The notes beneath the pieces are model-generated. The model was not told where the DNA came from. It did no database searches and was given only the letters and a program-made list of their open reading frames with translations. Positions 47,731-57,990 of a DNA stretch of 64,000 nt are shown piece by piece; the stretch's first letter is position 1, and every line of letters starts with the position of its first letter. The translations under genes were made by a program, and so were the position numbers. Origin of the DNA: Stenotrophomonas indicatrix (lineage in GTDB: Bacteria; Pseudomonadota; Gammaproteobacteria; Xanthomonadales; Xanthomonadaceae); NCBI RefSeq assembly GCF_002750975.1, contig NZ_PEJS01000001.1:3968001-4032000 (forward strand), in the 5' to 3' direction.

Positions 47731-50457
47731 TCACGCCACCGGCGGGACGTCGGGCACTTCCACCTGCTGCACCGGCAACGTCACCATCATCACCGTCGGG
47801 TCGTCCGGGTCCAGCCGGGTCTTGAAGCCCAGGCTCTGGCACATCGCCAGCATGGTGCTGTTCTCGCGCAGCACCTGGCCTTCCACCACATCCAGGCCCA
47901 GCCACTTGGCGTACTCGATCATGATCGCCATCAGGCGCCAGCCGATGCCGTGTCCCTTCAGATCCGAACGGATCAGGATGCCGTACTCGCCACGGTGGTA
48001 ATCCGCATCGGCATGCAGTCGCACCGCGCCGAGCATTTCGCCGCTGCGCGGTTCGAGCGCCACCAATGCGATCGAGCGGGCGTAGTCCAGCTGGGTCAGG
48101 CGGGCGATGAACTCGTGGCTGAAATGCTTCACCGACTGGAAGAAACGCAGACGCAGATCCTCGTCGCTGACACGCGCGAAGAACGCACGGAACAGCGCGT
48201 CATCTTCCGGCCGCACCGGGCGCACGAACGCGCGACCGCCATCGGACAGCTCGATGGTGCGCTCCCATTCCTTCGGATACGGGAACACGGCGAAGCGTGG
48301 ATGGCCACGGCCCTTGTGCAGGATGCGCGACGGCGCAACCGCAACGCGCGCGTCCAGCGCGAGGATGCCCTTGCTGTCCACCAGCAGGGGATTGATGTCC
48401 AGCGTGCGCACTTCGGGAATGTCCGCCGCCAGCTGCGCCAGTTTGACCAGCGCCAGTGCCAGTGCGCGCTCGTCGGCGGCGGGCACGTCGCCATAGGCTT
48501 TGAGAATGCGCGAAGCCCGCGTCTGGCCGATCAGCTCGTGGGCCAGGCGCAGGTCCAGCGGCGGCAGCGCCAGTGCCTTGTCGTTGATCACTTCCACCGC
48601 CGTGCCACCGCGCCCGACCACGATCACCGGTCCAAACGTGGCGTCGTCGGCGATGCCGACGATGATCTCGCGCGCCTTCGGGCGGACGATGGTCGGTTGC
48701 ACCAGCAGGCCGTCGATGCGCGCGTCCGGCCGCAGCTGGCGTGCACGGGCAAGGATCGCCTTGGCCGCGCTCTGCACCGCCGGCAGCGTCGCCAGATTCA
48801 GGCGCACGCCATCCACTTCGGATTTGTGCGGAATATCGGGCGACAGGATCTTCAGCGCGACCGTCGCGCCACGCTCCAGCAAGGGTTGCGCCAGGTCCAT
48901 CGCCTCGTGCGCATCGCGCGCATGCATCACCGGTGCAGAGGGGATGCCGTAGGCCTTCAGCAGTTCATGGGTGGCCAACGGGTCCAGCCAGCCTTGGCCA
49001 TTGGCCAGCGCGGCTTCGACCAGCGCGCGCGCACGCGCGGTATCCACGCTGAAATCCTGCGGCAGGCTCGGCGGCGTTTCCATCAACGCACTCTGTGCCT
49101 CCCGGTAACGCACCAGATGCTGGAAGCCGCGCACGGCCTCCGCTTCGGTGGGATAGGTCGGCACGCGTGCGGCATTGAGGGTGGCAGTGGCCTGGTCGTC
49201 GTTGCCCAGCCACACCGCGAATACCGGCTTGTCGCGGTGGTGGCGCGGGCGCAGGCCGAGCGTACGGGTCAGCGCCTGCGCCGCATCGGCCGACGAGGTG
49301 AACGCGGTAGGCACGTTGACCACCAGCACCGCATCGTTCTCGCTGTCGGCCAGCAACGCTTCGATGGCAGTGGCATAGCGATCACCATCGGCGTCGACCA
49401 CGATGTCGACCGGGTTGCTGCGCGTCCAGCCCTGCGGCAGTACCGCATCCAGCTTCTGCACGGTGCTGTCGGACAGTTGCGCCAGCGTGCCCTGCAGGGC
49501 GATCAGCTGGTCCACCGCCAGGTGGCCGACGCCACCGCCGTTGCTGAGGATGGCCAGGCGACGACCGGGGAAGGTGCCAAGCCGGCCCAGCGACTCGGCC
49601 GCGGTGAACAGTTCGTCCAGCGCGCTCACCCGCAGCAGGCCGGCACGGTTGAATGCCGCGCCGTACACATCATCGGCGCGCGCCAGTGCCTGCACGTGGG
49701 TATCGGCGCTGCCCGGCTGTACCCGTTCGGCGCGCCCGGACTTCACCACCACCACGGGTTTGGCACGCGCAGCGGCGCGCGCGGCCGACATGAACTTGCG
49801 CGCGTCCTTGATCTGCTCGACATAGAGCAGGATGGCGCGGGTACGGTAGTCGGTGGCGAAATAATCCAGCAGATCGCCGAAGTCCACGTCCATGGTGTCG
49901 CCCAGCGAAACCACGGCGGAGAACCCTACCGAGCGCGCCACGCCCCATTCCACCAGGGCGGCGGCGATCGCCGAGGATTCGGAGATCAGCGCGAGGTCGC
50001 CGGCCTGTGGGAAATGCGCGGCGATGCTGGCATTGAGCCGTGCATGTGGTGCGATCACGCCCAGGCAGTGCGGGCCGAGGATGCGCAGGCCATGCGCGCG
50101 CGCGGCGGCCTCCACCTGTGCCCATGGCGAGCCCGGGCCTTCTCCCAGGTGCGCGGTGAGGATGATCGCGGCCTGCACGCCACGTTCGGCAGCGGTGCGT
50201 ACCACCTGCGGCACGATGGCGGCCGGTGCGGTGATCACCACCAGTTCCGGCACCCAGTCCAGGTCCTTCAGCCGCTTCACCGTGCGGATGCCATCGATCT
50301 CCGCATGGCGCGGGTTGATCCATGCCACTTTGCCGGGGAAGCCGGTGCCGCGCAGGTTGCGCATCACTGCGCGGCCCGCCGAGCGCTCACGCGGGCTGCC
50401 GCCGATCACCGCGACCGACTGCGGACGGAACACGGACTGCAGGTGGTAGGTACTCAT
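47731..50457 (-). CDS. Bifunctional acyl-CoA synthetase (NDP-forming)-like/GNAT acetyltransferase, Pat/YfiQ type
   Basis: 908 residues. The N-terminal CoA-binding domain begins FRPQSVAVIGGSPRERSAG, followed by a succinyl-CoA-synthetase-like ligase part (GPHCLGVIAPHARL, ISESSAIAAALVEWGV, GFSAVVSLGDTMDVDFGDLL) and an ATP-grasp part (YGIPSAPVMHARDAHEAM, VALKILSPDIPHKSEVDGV, DINPLLVD). The C-terminal ~160 residues are a GNAT domain (RPEDDALFRAFFARVSDEDLRLRFF, LKGHGIGWRLMAIMIEYAK). In enterobacteria this architecture is Pat/PatZ, which acetylates lysines of acetyl-CoA synthetase and other proteins. Regulation and targets here are unknown. Monocistronic. Confidence 0.92.
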   Translation of the reverse strand: MSTYHLQSVFRPQSVAVIGGSPRERSAGRAVMRNLRGTGFPGKVAWINPRHAEIDGIRTVKRLKDLDWVPELVVITAPAAIVPQVVRTAAERGVQAAIILTAHLGEGPGSPWAQVEAAARAHGLRILGPHCLGVIAPHARLNASIAAHFPQAGDLALISESSAIAAALVEWGVARSVGFSAVVSLGDTMDVDFGDLLDYFATDYRTRAILLYVEQIKDARKFMSAARAAARAKPVVVVKSGRAERVQPGSADTHVQALARADDVYGAAFNRAGLLRVSALDELFTAAESLGRLGTFPGRRLAILSNGGGVGHLAVDQLIALQGTLAQLSDSTVQKLDAVLPQGWTRSNPVDIVVDADGDRYATAIEALLADSENDAVLVVNVPTAFTSSADAAQALTRTLGLRPRHHRDKPVFAVWLGNDDQATATLNAARVPTYPTEAEAVRGFQHLVRYREAQSALMETPPSLPQDFSVDTARARALVEAALANGQGWLDPLATHELLKAYGIPSAPVMHARDAHEAMDLAQPLLERGATVALKILSPDIPHKSEVDGVRLNLATLPAVQSAAKAILARARQLRPDARIDGLLVQPTIVRPKAREIIVGIADDATFGPVIVVGRGGTAVEVINDKALALPPLDLRLAHELIGQTRASRILKAYGDVPAADERALALALVKLAQLAADIPEVRTLDINPLLVDSKGILALDARVAVAPSRILHKGRGHPRFAVFPYPKEWERTIELSDGGRAFVRPVRPEDDALFRAFFARVSDEDLRLRFFQSVKHFSHEFIARLTQLDYARSIALVALEPRSGEMLGAVRLHADADYHRGEYGILIRSDLKGHGIGWRLMAIMIEYAKWLGLDVVEGQVLRENSTMLAMCQSLGFKTRLDPDDPTVMMVTLPVQQVEVPDVPPVA

Positions 50458-50519
50458 GTGCCTACGTTACACGGACCGGCGCTGCGGCGGCATGATCGTG
50501 CGCAGGAACCTGGCATCGC

Positions 50520-50582
50520 ATCCACGCATGGCGTGGATCTGCTACGCCGGCCAGAACCAGTGGATCCACGCCATGCGTGGAT
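50520..50582. repeat. Pair of degenerate REPs (ATCCACGCC stem class)
   Basis: Minus-strand copy at 50520-50545 with two extra bases before its CTAC, and plus-strand copy at 50560-50582 whose head reads GTGG. The decay suggests an older insertion between the Pat-type and mgtE genes. Confidence 0.65.
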
Positions 50583-50593
50583 GACGCCCCCCG

Positions 50594-51964
50594 TTACAGC
50601 AGCGTCCCGTGCAGGATCATCGCGGCGATGCTGAAGTAGATGACCAGTCCGGTCACATCCACCAGGGTGGCCACGAACGGGGCCGAGGCACTGGCCGGGT
50701 CGAAGCCCAGCCGCTTGAGGATGAAGGGCAGCATCGACCCGGACAGCGAGCCGAACGTGACGATGCCCACCAGTGCGGCACCGATGGTGATCGCCAGCAG
50801 GATCCAGTGTTCGCCGTAGTCATGGAAGCCACCGAGCTGCCAGATCACGATGCGTACGATGGCCAGGCAACCGAGGATGGCGCCGAGCACCATGCCGGTG
50901 GGCACTTCGCGCAGTGCCACCTTCCACCAGTCGCGCAGGCGCAGTTCGCGCAGCGCCAGGCTGCGGATCAGCAGCGAGGTCGCCTGCGAACCGGAGTTGC
51001 CACCCGAGCTCATGATCAACGGAATGAACAGGGTCAACACCACCGCGCGCGCCAGTTCGTCCTCGTAGTGCTGCATCGCGCTGGCGGTCAGCATCTCGCC
51101 GACGAACAGCACGCTCAGCCAGCCGGCGCGCTTGCGCAGCATCTCGAAGAAGCCGATCTGCATGTACGGTTTGTCCAGCGCTTCCATGCCGCCGAACTTG
51201 TGCGCGTCTTCGGTGGACTCTTCGATCAGCGCATCGAGGATGTCATCGACGGTGACGATGCCGAGCATGTGCTGCTGCGCGTCCACCACCGGAATGGCCA
51301 GCAGATCGTGGCGGCGGATCAGCCGCGCCACGTCTTCCTGGTCCATCTGCGCATCCACCATCACCGGCGGATTGACCTGGGCCACATCCAGGATCGATTC
51401 CTCCGGCAGCCCGGTGATCAGCCGGCGCATGGTCACCACCTGCTGCAGCTGCTGGTTGGCCGGGTCGAGCACGTAGATCGCATACACGGTCTCGCGCGTG
51501 CGTTCGACCTGACGGATGTGCTGCAGGGTCTGGGCCACGGTCCAGGTGGCGGGCACGGCGACGAACTCGGTAGTCATCAGCGCACCGGCGGTGTTCGGCG
51601 GGTAGCTCAGCAGCTTCTGGATGGTCTGCCGGGCTTCGTTGCCCAGCAGCGGAATCAGCCGCGCGCGTTCTTCTTCATCCAGCTCGTGGACGATATCGGT
51701 GGCACGGTCGTCGGCCATCAACCCCAGCAGCGCGGCGGCGCGTGCCGGCGGCAGTGCGGCAACCAGTTCGCCACTGCGGTGCAGCTCCGGCGCCTCGAGC
51801 ATCTTCACTGCACGCGGCAGCGACAGCGCGGCCAGCGTCTCGGCGGCGCGCTGCAGTTCGAGCGTGTTGAGGAATTCCACCGCGTCGGCGGTGTTGTAGT
51901 TCGCCAGCGGTGCCGACAATGCTGCGGCATCGGCCACCGGACGCAGCAATTGCTTCTGGTTCAT
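50594..51964 (-). CDS. mgtE: Magnesium transporter MgtE
   Basis: 456 residues. The N-terminal superhelical domain (VEFLNTLELQRAAETLAAL repeats to about residue 130) is followed by two CBS domains (about 135-260, PPNTAGALMTTEFVAVPATWTVAQ, GLPEESILDVAQVNPP, LLAIPVVDAQQHMLGIVTVDD) and a five-helix membrane domain with the family signature MSSGGNSGSQATSLLIRSLAL and FGSLSGSMLPFILKRLGFDPASASAPF. It is a magnesium-gated magnesium channel of the inner membrane. It is divergent from the KefC-type antiporter, with a 344-bp gap. The stop codon is TAA. Confidence 0.95.
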   Translation of the reverse strand: MNQKQLLRPVADAAALSAPLANYNTADAVEFLNTLELQRAAETLAALSLPRAVKMLEAPELHRSGELVAALPPARAAALLGLMADDRATDIVHELDEEERARLIPLLGNEARQTIQKLLSYPPNTAGALMTTEFVAVPATWTVAQTLQHIRQVERTRETVYAIYVLDPANQQLQQVVTMRRLITGLPEESILDVAQVNPPVMVDAQMDQEDVARLIRRHDLLAIPVVDAQQHMLGIVTVDDILDALIEESTEDAHKFGGMEALDKPYMQIGFFEMLRKRAGWLSVLFVGEMLTASAMQHYEDELARAVVLTLFIPLIMSSGGNSGSQATSLLIRSLALRELRLRDWWKVALREVPTGMVLGAILGCLAIVRIVIWQLGGFHDYGEHWILLAITIGAALVGIVTFGSLSGSMLPFILKRLGFDPASASAPFVATLVDVTGLVIYFSIAAMILHGTLL

Positions 51965-52308
51965 GGTGATTCGCCTTCATGGGGTGCGACCTCGCGCAAC
52001 GCCAACGCAGGCAAACCGTCCCGGTGTCAGGCGGTGGCCATCGCTGGCGTCGACCGAGGTCGACTTCTACTGTCGCTGGACATGGGTTGGGGACTCCGGA
52101 GGGGTGTACTGACGGACACGCCGGCAGCGGCGGGCAGTCTGGACCTGCGGTCGGTGCAGGTCAACCCGCCACGCTGACCGGACAATGGGCCCGCTGCCGT
52201 TCTCGTGCGTACACAGCGACGCGCGCATAATGACCAGGTGGCATCCGCCGCGCTTCCCCTCCCCGCCGAACGGACGCACAGCCGGCCTCCCGATGACCAG
52301 GTATTCCC
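51965..52308. other. 344-bp divergent control region of mgtE and the KefC-type gene
   Basis: No open reading frame of note. It holds one minus-strand REP of a variant stem class (52048-52070, CGTCGACC/GGTCGAC with CTAC end). A long leader for mgtE would allow a magnesium-sensing element, but I recognise no M-box-like structure. A CATAAT box lies about 80 bp before the KefC-type start. Confidence 0.5.
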
Positions 52309-54087
52309 ATGCATAGCGGTGGTCTGGAACTGGCACTGGTGCTGCTGCTGGCCGCGGTGATCGCGGTGCCGGTGTTCAAGAAGTTCGGCTTCGGCGCGGT
52401 GCTGGGCTACCTGGCGGCCGGCGTGGTGCTGGGGCCGGACGGTCTGGGCTTCGTACAGGACGCCGACCGCATCCTCGGCGCGGCCGAGATCGGCGTGGTC
52501 ATGCTGCTGTTCGTGATCGGGCTGGAGCTGTCCCCGGCCCGGCTGAAGGTGATGCGGCGCTCGGTGTTCGGTGCGGGCGCGGCGCAGGTGGCGCTGTCCG
52601 GGCTGGTGCTGGGCGGCCTGCTGCTGCTCGATCACTTCCAGTGGAAGAGCGCGCTGGTGGTGGGCGTGGCGCTGGCGCTGTCGTCGACTGCGGTCGGCCT
52701 GCAGCTGCTGTCCGAACACAAGGCGATCAACAGCGACCATGGCCGGCTGGGGTTTGCCATCCTGCTGTTCCAGGACCTGATCGCCATTCCGCTGCTGGCC
52801 GCGATTCCGCTGCTGGGCGGGGTCAAGAACGAGACGCTGCGCTGGGAAGATGCGGCCGTCGCGCTGGGCGCGCTGGCGGTGGTGATCCTGTGCGGGCGGC
52901 CGGTGCTGCGCCGGGTGTTCGGCATCATCGCCCGCACCCGCAGCCCGGAGGTGTTCACCGCCACCGCACTGCTGGTGGTGCTGGGCACCGCCTGGTTCAT
53001 GCAGGAAGCCGGCCTGAGCCCCAGCCTGGGGGCATTCCTGGCCGGCGTGCTGCTGTCCGATTCGGAATTCCGGCATGAGCTGGAATCGCAGATCGAGCCG
53101 TTCAAGGGTCTGCTGCTGGGCCTGTTCTTCATTGCCGTGGGCATGGGCATCGACCTGGACCGCATCGCCGCCGAACCGTGGATGATCGCTGCGGGCGTGG
53201 CGATCCTGCTGGTGGTGAAGTTCAGCCTGCTGTACGCCATCGGCCGCATCGCCAGACTCAGCTCGCGGCAGTCGTTGCTGCTGGGCAGCGTGTTGTGGCT
53301 GGGCGGCGAATTCGCCTTCGTGGTGTTCAACGAAGCCCAGCGTGCGCATCTGCTGGGCAATGCCAACCATGACCGGCTGGTGGCGATCGTCGGCCTGTCG
53401 ATGGCGATCACCCCGTTGCTGATGATCGCCCTGATGCGCCTGCTCGGCGAGGAGAAGGTCGCGCCCCGCCAGGCGGCGGAGGCCGACAAGGTGGCGCCGG
53501 ACAATCGCCCGAAGGTGCTGATTGCCGGCATGGGCCGCTTCGGCCAGGTGATCGCGCGCCTGCTCACCGCGCAGAAGGTGCCGTTCGTGGCACTGGAGGC
53601 GAACCCGGACACGGTGGCCGACCTGCGCCGCTTCGGCAACCAGCTGTACTACGGCGATCCGACCCGGCCGGAGATGCTGCGCGCCGCCGGTGGCGAGCAC
53701 ATCGACGTCTTCGTGATCACCGTGGACGACCCGGAAACCAACCTGCGGGCGGTGCGCATGGTGCGCCGCCTGTACCCGGACGCGACGGTGCTGGCGCGTG
53801 CGCGCAACCGCCAGCATGCCTGGCGGTTGATGGACATGTCGGCCGAACCGTTCCGCGAAGTATTCGGTACCAGCCTGGAAATGAGCGGGCGCGTGCTGAC
53901 CGCGCTGGGCGTGGCACCGAACGTGGCCGAGCGCCATGTGCAGCAGTTCCGCGAGCACGACGAGAAGCTGCTGCGCGACCAGTACCTGGTCTACGACGAC
54001 GAGGCCGCCGTGATCCAGACCTCGCGCGATGCCCGCAACGACCTGATGCACCTGTTCGAAGCGGACGCGGAAAGCGACGACAAGTAG
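52309..54087 (+). CDS. Monovalent cation:proton antiporter-2 family protein, KefC/KefB-like
   Basis: 592 residues. The CPA2 membrane domain covers about residues 1-385 (FGFGAVLGYLAAGVVLGPDGLGF, GVVMLLFVIGLELSPARL, GRLGFAILLFQDLIAIPLLA, GLSPSLGAFLAGVLLSDSEF), and a cytoplasmic RCK/TrkA-N domain follows (KVLIAGMGRFGQVIARLLTAQ, QLYYGDPTRPEMLRAAG, FVITVDDPETNLRAVRMVR). The LGAFLAGVLLSDSEFRHELESQIEPFKGLLLGLFF block is shared with KefB/KefC potassium efflux systems gated by glutathione adducts; a KefF/G partner is not adjacent. The TAG stop (54085-54087) lies in the GTAG head of the REP at 54084. Confidence 0.92.
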   Translation: MHSGGLELALVLLLAAVIAVPVFKKFGFGAVLGYLAAGVVLGPDGLGFVQDADRILGAAEIGVVMLLFVIGLELSPARLKVMRRSVFGAGAAQVALSGLVLGGLLLLDHFQWKSALVVGVALALSSTAVGLQLLSEHKAINSDHGRLGFAILLFQDLIAIPLLAAIPLLGGVKNETLRWEDAAVALGALAVVILCGRPVLRRVFGIIARTRSPEVFTATALLVVLGTAWFMQEAGLSPSLGAFLAGVLLSDSEFRHELESQIEPFKGLLLGLFFIAVGMGIDLDRIAAEPWMIAAGVAILLVVKFSLLYAIGRIARLSSRQSLLLGSVLWLGGEFAFVVFNEAQRAHLLGNANHDRLVAIVGLSMAITPLLMIALMRLLGEEKVAPRQAAEADKVAPDNRPKVLIAGMGRFGQVIARLLTAQKVPFVALEANPDTVADLRRFGNQLYYGDPTRPEMLRAAGGEHIDVFVITVDDPETNLRAVRMVRRLYPDATVLARARNRQHAWRLMDMSAEPFREVFGTSLEMSGRVLTALGVAPNVAERHVQQFREHDEKLLRDQYLVYDDEAAVIQTSRDARNDLMHLFEADAESDDK

Positions 54088-54189
54088 ATCCACGCCATGC
54101 GTGGATGTTTTTGTTTCCGTGCGCGGCGATCATCCACGCATGGCGTGGATCTACTGAAGGCATCCTGCCGACCAACGGTCGGCACCCAC
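54084..54189. repeat. REP cluster after the KefC-type gene (inverted pair plus a variant)
   Basis: A plus-strand REP (54084-54106) and a minus-strand REP (54132-54154) of the ATCCACGCC class are perfect inverse copies and could form a 23-bp stem with a 25-nt loop. A variant minus-strand hairpin (TGCCGACC/GGTCGGCA, 54166-54189) follows. The first REP supplies the upstream gene's stop codon. Confidence 0.85.
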
Positions 54190-54206
54190 CCAATGGAAGG
54201 CGACCT

Positions 54207-54264
54207 TCAGCCGTTGTCGCGCAGGAACCTGGCCATCGAAGAGACACCCGGCACGCGCGGCTCG
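54207..54264. repeat. 58-bp duplicate of the ankyrin gene's 3' end
   Basis: Identical to 54399-54456, the last 19 codons and stop (minus strand) of the ankyrin gene. The following bases (about 54263-54286, CGGACGCGGAAAGCG then GCGACAAG) resemble the last codons of the KefC-type gene at 54062-54084. The stretch is thus a mosaic of both neighbours' 3' ends and is non-functional as a gene. Confidence 0.8.
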
Positions 54265-54310
54265 GACGCGGAAAGCGGCGGCGACAAGCAACGCTGATCG
54301 ACGGGGTTGG

Positions 54311-54386
54311 GTAGTGCCGGCCGCTGGCCGGCAACCTCATGAACCTCGCCAGGATCGCGAAGCTGCCGGCCAGCGGCCGGCACTAC
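54311..54386. repeat. Inverted REP pair (GCCGGCC stem class)
   Basis: Plus-strand REP 54311-54333 and minus-strand REP 54364-54386, separated by 30 bp, between the 58-bp duplicate and the ankyrin gene stop. The arms are perfect inverse copies. Confidence 0.85.
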
Positions 54387-54398
54387 CGCGCCTTGGGG

Positions 54399-57300
54399 TC
54401 AGCCGTTGTCGCGCAGGAACCTGGCCATCGAAGAGACACCCGGCACGCGCGGCTCGAACTCGGCGGCGACGTCGATGAAGCCGCGCATCACCGCGATCTC
54501 GCGCGGGCTGCGGTTCAAGCCATCGCGCGCTTCCGGGTCGGCACCGGCGCGCAGCAGGCGCTGCACCAGCAGCGGCAACCCGTGCAGGGCGGCCAGGTGC
54601 AGCGGGCCGAAGCCGCGCGGATCGCGCACGTCCAGGCTGACGTCTTCATCCAGCAGGCGCTCGACGGCGGCCATCACCACCTGCTCGTCGCAGGCAGTGC
54701 CCGGTTCGGCGCGCGCGCCAAGCAGCAGCAGCAACGGCGTGACCGCACCGGCGGCGGCCTGGTCCGGCTCTGCACCAGCCAGCAGCAGGGTATCGAGCAG
54801 CGCCAGCAGGCGCGAACGGTCGCGCGCACTGAAGCCATACAGGGCTGCGCAGTGCAGCGGCGCCAGCTGCTGGGCATCGCCGGCGTGCACATCGGCACCG
54901 GCGGTGAGCAGGCGCGCCACGATGTCCGGCAGCCCCAGCGCCGAGGCCAGCATCAGCACGGTGACCCCGCCTGGCAGGCGGTGTTCGAGCTGCGCACCGG
55001 CGTCGAGCAGGGCCGAGACGATCTCGACCTGGCGCATGCTGACCGCCGCCGACAACGGCGTGGCACCACTGGCGGCGGCATGCTGCGGATCAGCGCCGCG
55101 CGCCAGCAGCAGGTCGACCACGGCCAGGTGGCCACCGCCGGCAGCACGCAGCAGTGCGGTGCAGCCCTGCGCATCGACGGCGTCGACGGCAAAGCCCAGA
55201 TCATTCAAACGACGCACGGCGTCGACATCACCGGCCATCGCGGCGGCCGGCAGATCGCCTTCGCGCAGGGTCCGGCGCGGCAGCGGCCAGACGCGCCAGT
55301 CCAGCCAATCAGCCAGATCACGACGACCGATCGACAACGCCACGCCCAGCGGTGTCTGCCCATCGGCAGCACGCGCTTCCGGCGAGGCGCCGTGCTGCAC
55401 CAGCAATTTCAAGGCGCTTTCGCGCGCCAGTGCGGTGGCCAGATGCAGCGCGGTCATGCCATGGCTGTCGCGTGCTTCGCGGTCCACGCCGGTGGTGAGC
55501 AGGGCCTGCTGCAGGCGCAGCCAGCCCAGGCGCACCGCCAGCGACAACGGCGGATCACCGGCCGGCGAGGCGGCAAACGGATCGGCGCCCCGCTCCAGCA
55601 GTTCCAACGCCAGCTGCTCAAGCCCACGCGCCGCCTGGTCGTGCTGCGCACAGGCGGCCAGGAAACGCGCCAGGCCACCGCGCCCGGCCGGCGACAGGCC
55701 GTGCTGCAGCATCACCTGCAGGGCTGGCACGGCATCGATGCCACGCGAAAGCAGTGCGAACATCGGCGTATCTGCGCAGGCATCGCGCACGTACGGATCG
55801 GCACCATGGGCGAGCAGCCAGTCGACCGCACGCGGCTCCAGCGCCAGCTCCGGATCGAGCAGCAGGCCACCCAGTTCTTCGGGCTGGCACAGCTTGGCCA
55901 GTGCGGCCATGCCATCGGTATTGCCGAACCCCAGCGCCTCGCGCAGCAGGGTCAACGGCGGGCGGTCGGGCAACAGGCCGCTGGCGCTGGCCGTCTCACC
56001 GCGCTCGGCCAGGCCATCGCTGACCGCGGCGGGCAGCGGGTAGGACGGGTCCAGCAGGGCCACGATCGCCCAGCGACCGGCTTCGGCGGCATAGTCCACC
56101 GCGCGCCGGCCGGCCGGATCGCTGCCGTCGGCGGCGATGCCCAGTTCCAGCAGGCGCTTGATCAACAACGGCGAAACGTCCTCGGCCATCGTGGCCAGCA
56201 GCACCGCGTTGCGGCCATCGGTGTCGACCGCAACCAGGTCTGGTTTGTGCGGCAGCAGGTGCTCGACCACGGCAGCGCGGCCGGCGCGTGCGGCTTCCAG
56301 CCACGGGGTGCGGCCCAGCGCATCGCGCGCTTCCAGGTTGGCACCGGCGGCCAGCAGCACGCCGATGATGTCCACGTGGCCGGCCAGTGCGGCTTCATGC
56401 AGCGCGCTGCGGCGCTGGCGGTCGCGCGCGTCGGCACGTGCCTTGTGCTTGAGCAGCAGCTGCACGCCGGCCGGATCGTCGTCCTCGGTGGCGGCCGCGG
56501 CCAGCAGCACCGGGGTGCCGTCAGCCGGTTCGCTGCGCGCGCCACGCTCCAGCAGGAAGCGCGCCAGGCGCCAGTTGCCGACCTGGCAGGCCACCGCCAG
56601 CGGCGACCAGCCATCACGGTTCAGTGCGTCCACTTCAGCCGCCGCATCACGCAGCAGTGCGGCCACGCCCGGGTCGGAACTGCGCGCGGCGTGGTGCAGG
56701 GGCGTGTTGCCCTCGCTGTCGGTGGCGCGCGAATCGGCACCGTTGGCCAGCAGGGTCATCACCGCTTCCGGACGCCCATGCCAGCTGTCGCGGGTCGCGG
56801 CCAGCAGCGGGGTCATGCCACGGTGCGGCGCGTTCACATCGACGCCGCGGCCGATCAGCTCGCGCAGCAGGCGCAGGTCCGGCAATACTGCGGCCAGTAC
56901 AGCCAGGCTGCGCTGGTCGCGCCAGTTCGGGTCAGGCAATGAATACGGATCGGCGCCGGCCTGCAGCAACTGCAGCGCGCGGTCGATGCGGCCGTGGCGT
57001 GCGGCTTCGTACAGGGCCGGGGTCAGCTCCTGCGGCGCCAATGCTTCCAGCGGCGTGGTGTCCACCGCAGTGCTGAACAGCGTTTCGCGATCGACCGGCA
57101 GTTCAGCGCCAACCGGGCCGCGCAGCGAGACCAGCGGCGCCGGTGCGATGCGCTGCAGCAGCAGGTGCAGCAGCGGCGACAGCAGCAGCACCGCCAGTGC
57201 CGACGGCCAACGTGCGCTTTCCGGCAGCAGGCCCGGCCAGGTCGGCAGTACCACCAGAGCGGCCAGGGCCATCACCAGTGCGGCCACGCCAAGGCCACGC

Positions 57301-57737
57301 CAGGCGCTGAGGTCGCGGCCGGCCAGCGCCTGCCAATGCTGGGCCAGGCCACCGTCGAGACGCTCGACATCATTCCACAGCGGCCAGGTGCGCCAAGCCG
57401 CCAGCAGGCCAGCGCTGACCAGCACGCTCAGACCCAGCACCGCAGCCAGGCTGCCGCTGTCGCGCAGCGCGGCCAGCGGCCAGGCCAGCAACAGGGCCAG
57501 CAGCAACGGCGCGGCGATCCACAGTGCCAGCAGCGCCGGCAGGTCCTGGCGGACGATCACCTTCGGCGGCAGCAGCGCACGGCTGCGCCGCCACCACGAG
57601 ATTCCCAGTGCGAACGCCGGTTGTGCCAGTGCCGCCAGCACCGCACCGGGCAGGCCGCCCAGCGCCGAACCCAGTGCCAGCAAGGCACCCAGGGTGAAGG
57701 CCAGCGACAGGGCGCGGGATCGGGAAAGCTCAGTCAT
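54399..57737 (-). CDS. Large ankyrin-repeat protein with N-terminal membrane domain
   Basis: 1112 residues. The first ~205 residues hold about six hydrophobic helices ([89 protein letters not shown]). The rest is ankyrin repeats, about 20-25 by eye, such as [58 protein letters not shown] and [20 protein letters not shown]. This predicts an inner-membrane anchored protein-interaction scaffold. Its ATG overlaps the YcgL gene by 8 bp, so the two are coupled. A 58-bp copy of its 3' end lies at 54207. Partner unknown. Confidence 0.9.
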   Translation of the reverse strand: MTELSRSRALSLAFTLGALLALGSALGGLPGAVLAALAQPAFALGISWWRRSRALLPPKVIVRQDLPALLALWIAAPLLLALLLAWPLAALRDSGSLAAVLGLSVLVSAGLLAAWRTWPLWNDVERLDGGLAQHWQALAGRDLSAWRGLGVAALVMALAALVVLPTWPGLLPESARWPSALAVLLLSPLLHLLLQRIAPAPLVSLRGPVGAELPVDRETLFSTAVDTTPLEALAPQELTPALYEAARHGRIDRALQLLQAGADPYSLPDPNWRDQRSLAVLAAVLPDLRLLRELIGRGVDVNAPHRGMTPLLAATRDSWHGRPEAVMTLLANGADSRATDSEGNTPLHHAARSSDPGVAALLRDAAAEVDALNRDGWSPLAVACQVGNWRLARFLLERGARSEPADGTPVLLAAAATEDDDPAGVQLLLKHKARADARDRQRRSALHEAALAGHVDIIGVLLAAGANLEARDALGRTPWLEAARAGRAAVVEHLLPHKPDLVAVDTDGRNAVLLATMAEDVSPLLIKRLLELGIAADGSDPAGRRAVDYAAEAGRWAIVALLDPSYPLPAAVSDGLAERGETASASGLLPDRPPLTLLREALGFGNTDGMAALAKLCQPEELGGLLLDPELALEPRAVDWLLAHGADPYVRDACADTPMFALLSRGIDAVPALQVMLQHGLSPAGRGGLARFLAACAQHDQAARGLEQLALELLERGADPFAASPAGDPPLSLAVRLGWLRLQQALLTTGVDREARDSHGMTALHLATALARESALKLLVQHGASPEARAADGQTPLGVALSIGRRDLADWLDWRVWPLPRRTLREGDLPAAAMAGDVDAVRRLNDLGFAVDAVDAQGCTALLRAAGGGHLAVVDLLLARGADPQHAAASGATPLSAAVSMRQVEIVSALLDAGAQLEHRLPGGVTVLMLASALGLPDIVARLLTAGADVHAGDAQQLAPLHCAALYGFSARDRSRLLALLDTLLLAGAEPDQAAAGAVTPLLLLLGARAEPGTACDEQVVMAAVERLLDEDVSLDVRDPRGFGPLHLAALHGLPLLVQRLLRAGADPEARDGLNRSPREIAVMRGFIDVAAEFEPRVPGVSSMARFLRDNG

Positions 57738-57990
57738 AGTGGCGCAGCATCATGCTGCTCACCGACGGCGGCACCTGCAGGTAGAACCCGCGCTCGGTCA
57801 GTTCGCTGCGCACCTTGGCCGGGTCGGCCTGGGCCAGCCGGCGCTCCGCGTCCAGGGTCACGTCCAGCACGAAGACGAGCGGACCCAACGACGCCGACAG
57901 CGGCGCAGGCAAAGCGCTGAAGTCATCGCGTCGGGCGAGATAGACGTAGGTGTCCGGCTTGAGTTGGCTTTTATAGACGTAGGCGTGCAT
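57730..57990 (-). CDS. ycgL: YcgL domain protein (UPF0745)
   Basis: 86 residues from [20 protein letters not shown] at 57990; a longer frame to 58059 lacks similarity. Alignment with E. coli YcgL is good: [25 protein letters not shown], a central [22 protein letters not shown] and the ending [18 protein letters not shown]. It is a small soluble alpha/beta protein of unknown function, sometimes linked to RNase D-type loci in gamma-proteobacteria. Here it is coupled to a membrane ankyrin protein by an 8-bp gene overlap. Confidence 0.88.
   Translation of the reverse strand: MHAYVYKSQLKPDTYVYLARRDDFSALPAPLSASLGPLVFVLDVTLDAERRLAQADPAKVRSELTERGFYLQVPPSVSSMMLRHYD

Noticed and set aside
47950..50634. 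894-codon open frame antisense to the Pat-type gene
   Set aside because: Same shadow character; its partner on the minus strand carries clear CoA-binding, ATP-grasp and GNAT motifs.
51965..52308. Possible magnesium riboswitch (M-box or mgtA-like leader) before mgtE
   Set aside because: Length would allow it, but I could not identify the conserved core pairs; no claim made.
54339..56942. 867-codon open frame antisense to the ankyrin gene
   Set aside because: The repetitive Gln/Arg/His composition simply mirrors the ankyrin repeats on the other strand.
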